Assembly: GCA_003278545.1 (NCBI GenBank)
Contig: QCEF01000005.1
Location: forward strand, 1-64,000
Reading direction: 5' to 3'
DNA: 64,000 nucleotides
DNA from: Prochlorococcus sp. AG-355-N16
Lineage (GTDB): Bacteria; Cyanobacteriota; Cyanobacteriia; PCC-6307; Cyanobiaceae
Shown: positions 62,698-64,000 of the stretch, in pieces
How the letters are laid out: each line of letters opens with the position of its first letter
Numbering within the stretch: position 1 is the stretch's first letter
Program-made: the position numbers and the translations under genes
Notes under the pieces: model-generated
What the model was told of the DNA's origin: nothing
What the model saw: the letters and a program-made list of their open reading frames with translations, nothing else
Database searches by the model: none

Positions 62698-64000
62698 TCA
62701 AGACTTTTTATTGTACATTATTTCAGATTCGGAAATAAATGTTTCTAACAATTTATCAGTACTAATTTTAAGCTTAGTATTATTTGTTCTGCATAAAAGT
62801 TCTACCTCTTTATTAATAGAATCTCTGCCAATAATTATTTGAAAAGGAATACCAATTAATTCCGCATCTTTAAATTTTACTCCAGCTCTATCGTTTCTAT
62901 CATCAAGAAGGACATCAATTTTATTAATTAAAAAGTTGTTATAGATATTCTCAGTAAGATCACTTTGAATAGGATCTTTTAGGTTTGTTGGGATAATAAT
63001 AACTTCAAAAGGAGAAATCTGGATAGGCCAACAAATGCCTTTTTGATCATGATTCTGTTCGATAGCGGCTTGAGCTATTCTTGTTACTCCTATTCCATAA
63101 CAACCCATCCATAAATTTTTTAGCTGACCGTCCTTATCAGAGAACTTTGCATTTAATTTTTCACTATATTTCTGACCTAGTTGGAAAATATGTCCAATCT
63201 CGATACCTTTTTTTTCTTTAAGTTTTTCATCATCATTAACACTTATTTTATCTCCTTTTTTGGCATTCCTGATATCCCCAATTAGATAGTCTTTCGAATC
63301 AAAAGAAAATTCTTGAAAAACTTTATGAAAATTAACTTTATTCCCACCACTTATGAACTTTGAAAGGTCACTTGCAGAATGGTCAATTATTCTTGTCCAT
63401 TTTTGTTCCCAATTAGAACTAGCTTTAATAGTTTTATTATCTAAATCTGGCCCGATAAAACCAAAGGGTAAATCTATTAGATTTTTTTCGATAGTATTAT
63501 TGTCTTCAATCTTTTTAAGATTAATAAGATTGAAATTATGAAGTTTATTGATTAAGTTAAAAAGCTTTACTTCATTAATATGTTGATCGCCTCTTATGCA
63601 TGCAAGAATTGGTACATTAAATTCACCTTCGAACTGTGCAAGGAATATTACTACTTTAATAATCTGACTTGGGTCTAAATTGTTATTATCGCAAATTTCT
63701 TGGATTGTTTTTTGATGAGGCGTTTCCAACCACTCTGCGATATTATCTTTAAGTGGAATAGGTTGAGTGGGTAGAGAAACAGCTTTTTCGATATTGGCAG
63801 CATAAGAACCACTTTGAGTAAACAAAATGGAATCTTCCCCAGCATCAGCAGTGACCATAAATTCTTTAGATGAAGCACCTCCAATTGCTCCACTATCAGC
63901 TTCAACCCCTACTGTCTGCAGTCCACAAGATTTAAAAATATTTTCATAAGCATTGCCCACCTTTTCATAGAAAGAAGCTAGATCGTGTTCTGAAGAATGA
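62698..64000 (-). CDS. proS: Prolyl-tRNA synthetase, 3' part (5' end beyond window)
   Basis: The frame stays open to the window edge, giving 433 residues of the C-terminal part (the sequence continues through HSSEHDLASFYEK). Class II motif 2 region, an INS-like editing insertion (FEGEFNVPILACIRGDQHINEVKL), motif 3 (WMGCYGIGVTRIAQAAIEQNHD) and the anticodon-binding domain (DDRNDRAGVKFKDAELIGIPFQI) are visible. It matches bacterial-type ProRS. It probably forms an operon with psb27. Confidence 0.95.
   Translation of the reverse strand, partial: HSSEHDLASFYEKVGNAYENIFKSCGLQTVGVEADSGAIGGASSKEFMVTADAGEDSILFTQSGSYAANIEKAVSLPTQPIPLKDNIAEWLETPHQKTIQEICDNNNLDPSQIIKVVIFLAQFEGEFNVPILACIRGDQHINEVKLFNLINKLHNFNLINLKKIEDNNTIEKNLIDLPFGFIGPDLDNKTIKASSNWEQKWTRIIDHSASDLSKFISGGNKVNFHKVFQEFSFDSKDYLIGDIRNAKKGDKISVNDDEKLKEKKGIEIGHIFQLGQKYSEKLNAKFSDKDGQLKNLWMGCYGIGVTRIAQAAIEQNHDQKGICWPIQISPFEVIIIPTNLKDPIQSDLTENIYNNFLINKIDVLLDDRNDRAGVKFKDAELIGIPFQIIIGRDSINKEVELLCRTNNTKLKISTDKLLETFISESEIMYNKKS

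Overview
The window is a stretch of a streamlined, strongly AT-rich marine picocyanobacterial chromosome. The protein sequences look like a high-light-adapted Prochlorococcus marinus; this is recognition from memory, not a database search. Supporting signs are cytochrome b6f genes (petC, petA), photosystem I genes (psaF, psaJ), Psb27, a high-light-inducible protein, an aa3-type cytochrome oxidase cluster, corrin and tetrapyrrole genes, cyanobacterial DUF families, many TTG starts and almost no intergenic space. No insertion sequence, prophage, CRISPR array or rRNA operon was found. Only one gene-free stretch exceeds 300 bp (52866-53188).

Layout. 1-5.4 kb: the tail of an unknown gene with an in-frame repeat, a DUF2232 membrane protein, a CobT-like protein, a Tat/lipoprotein-type solute-binding protein, an Fe-S aldo/keto reductase, ribE and a cyAbrB regulator. 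5.5-12.7 kb: respiratory oxidase genes ctaC-ctaD-ctaE divergent from ctaA-ctaB, then a two-gene ABC exporter. 12.7-22.3 kb: a hypothetical gene, a groEL without groES, a 59-aa membrane protein, fabG, ispD, an LD-carboxypeptidase, a UbiA prenyltransferase, ppx, an HTH membrane protein, cobM and lgt. 22.4-29.8 kb: petC-petA, DUF3067, tatC, an NFACT/RqcH-like protein, gmk, psaF-psaJ, tsaD and hli. 29.9-34.9 kb: a Na+/H+ antiporter, then a minus-strand translation cluster (rplS, tRNA-Trp, a 64-aa protein, tRNA-Asp, gltX), a PepSY-like protein and map. 34.9-44.8 kb: an SDR, a BioD-like/DRTGG protein, a LOG-like protein, YajQ, a prohibitin-like protein, hemL, xth, two hypotheticals, a LarC-like protein and a flippase-like membrane protein. 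44.8-53 kb: an iron-type ABC permease, a His-rich COG0523 GTPase, a PCD-like protein, a YjbQ-like protein, an M32 carboxypeptidase, ppa, hemC and the principal sigma factor. 53-64 kb: priA, a TPR-DUF3153 protein, argB, DUF2854, ssb, cobK, cutA, a PfkB kinase, purA, psb27 and the 3' part of proS.

How the parts fit. Most genes are core housekeeping, photosynthetic or cofactor genes packed in short operons. Convergent neighbours often abut or overlap at their stop codons, and at groEL and at ppa/hemC a palindrome covers both stops. The ctaCDE and ctaAB units provide the terminal oxidase and its heme A. Rieske protein and cytochrome f are followed by lgt and cobM on one strand. An iron-type permease and a metallochaperone GTPase lie side by side and may be a metal-handling patch.

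I found no clear new multi-gene system such as a defence island or biosynthetic cluster. The observations most worth following are a perfect 21-bp repeat array encoding a His-rich metal-binding loop, a GGM-expanded lone chaperonin with a changed ATP-loop motif, a tRNA-Asp whose 3' end sits 18 nt before the gltX start, an internal lipobox-like motif in a TPR-DUF3153 protein, a Psb27 without a lipobox cysteine, and a short ORF whose stop overlaps the priA start.
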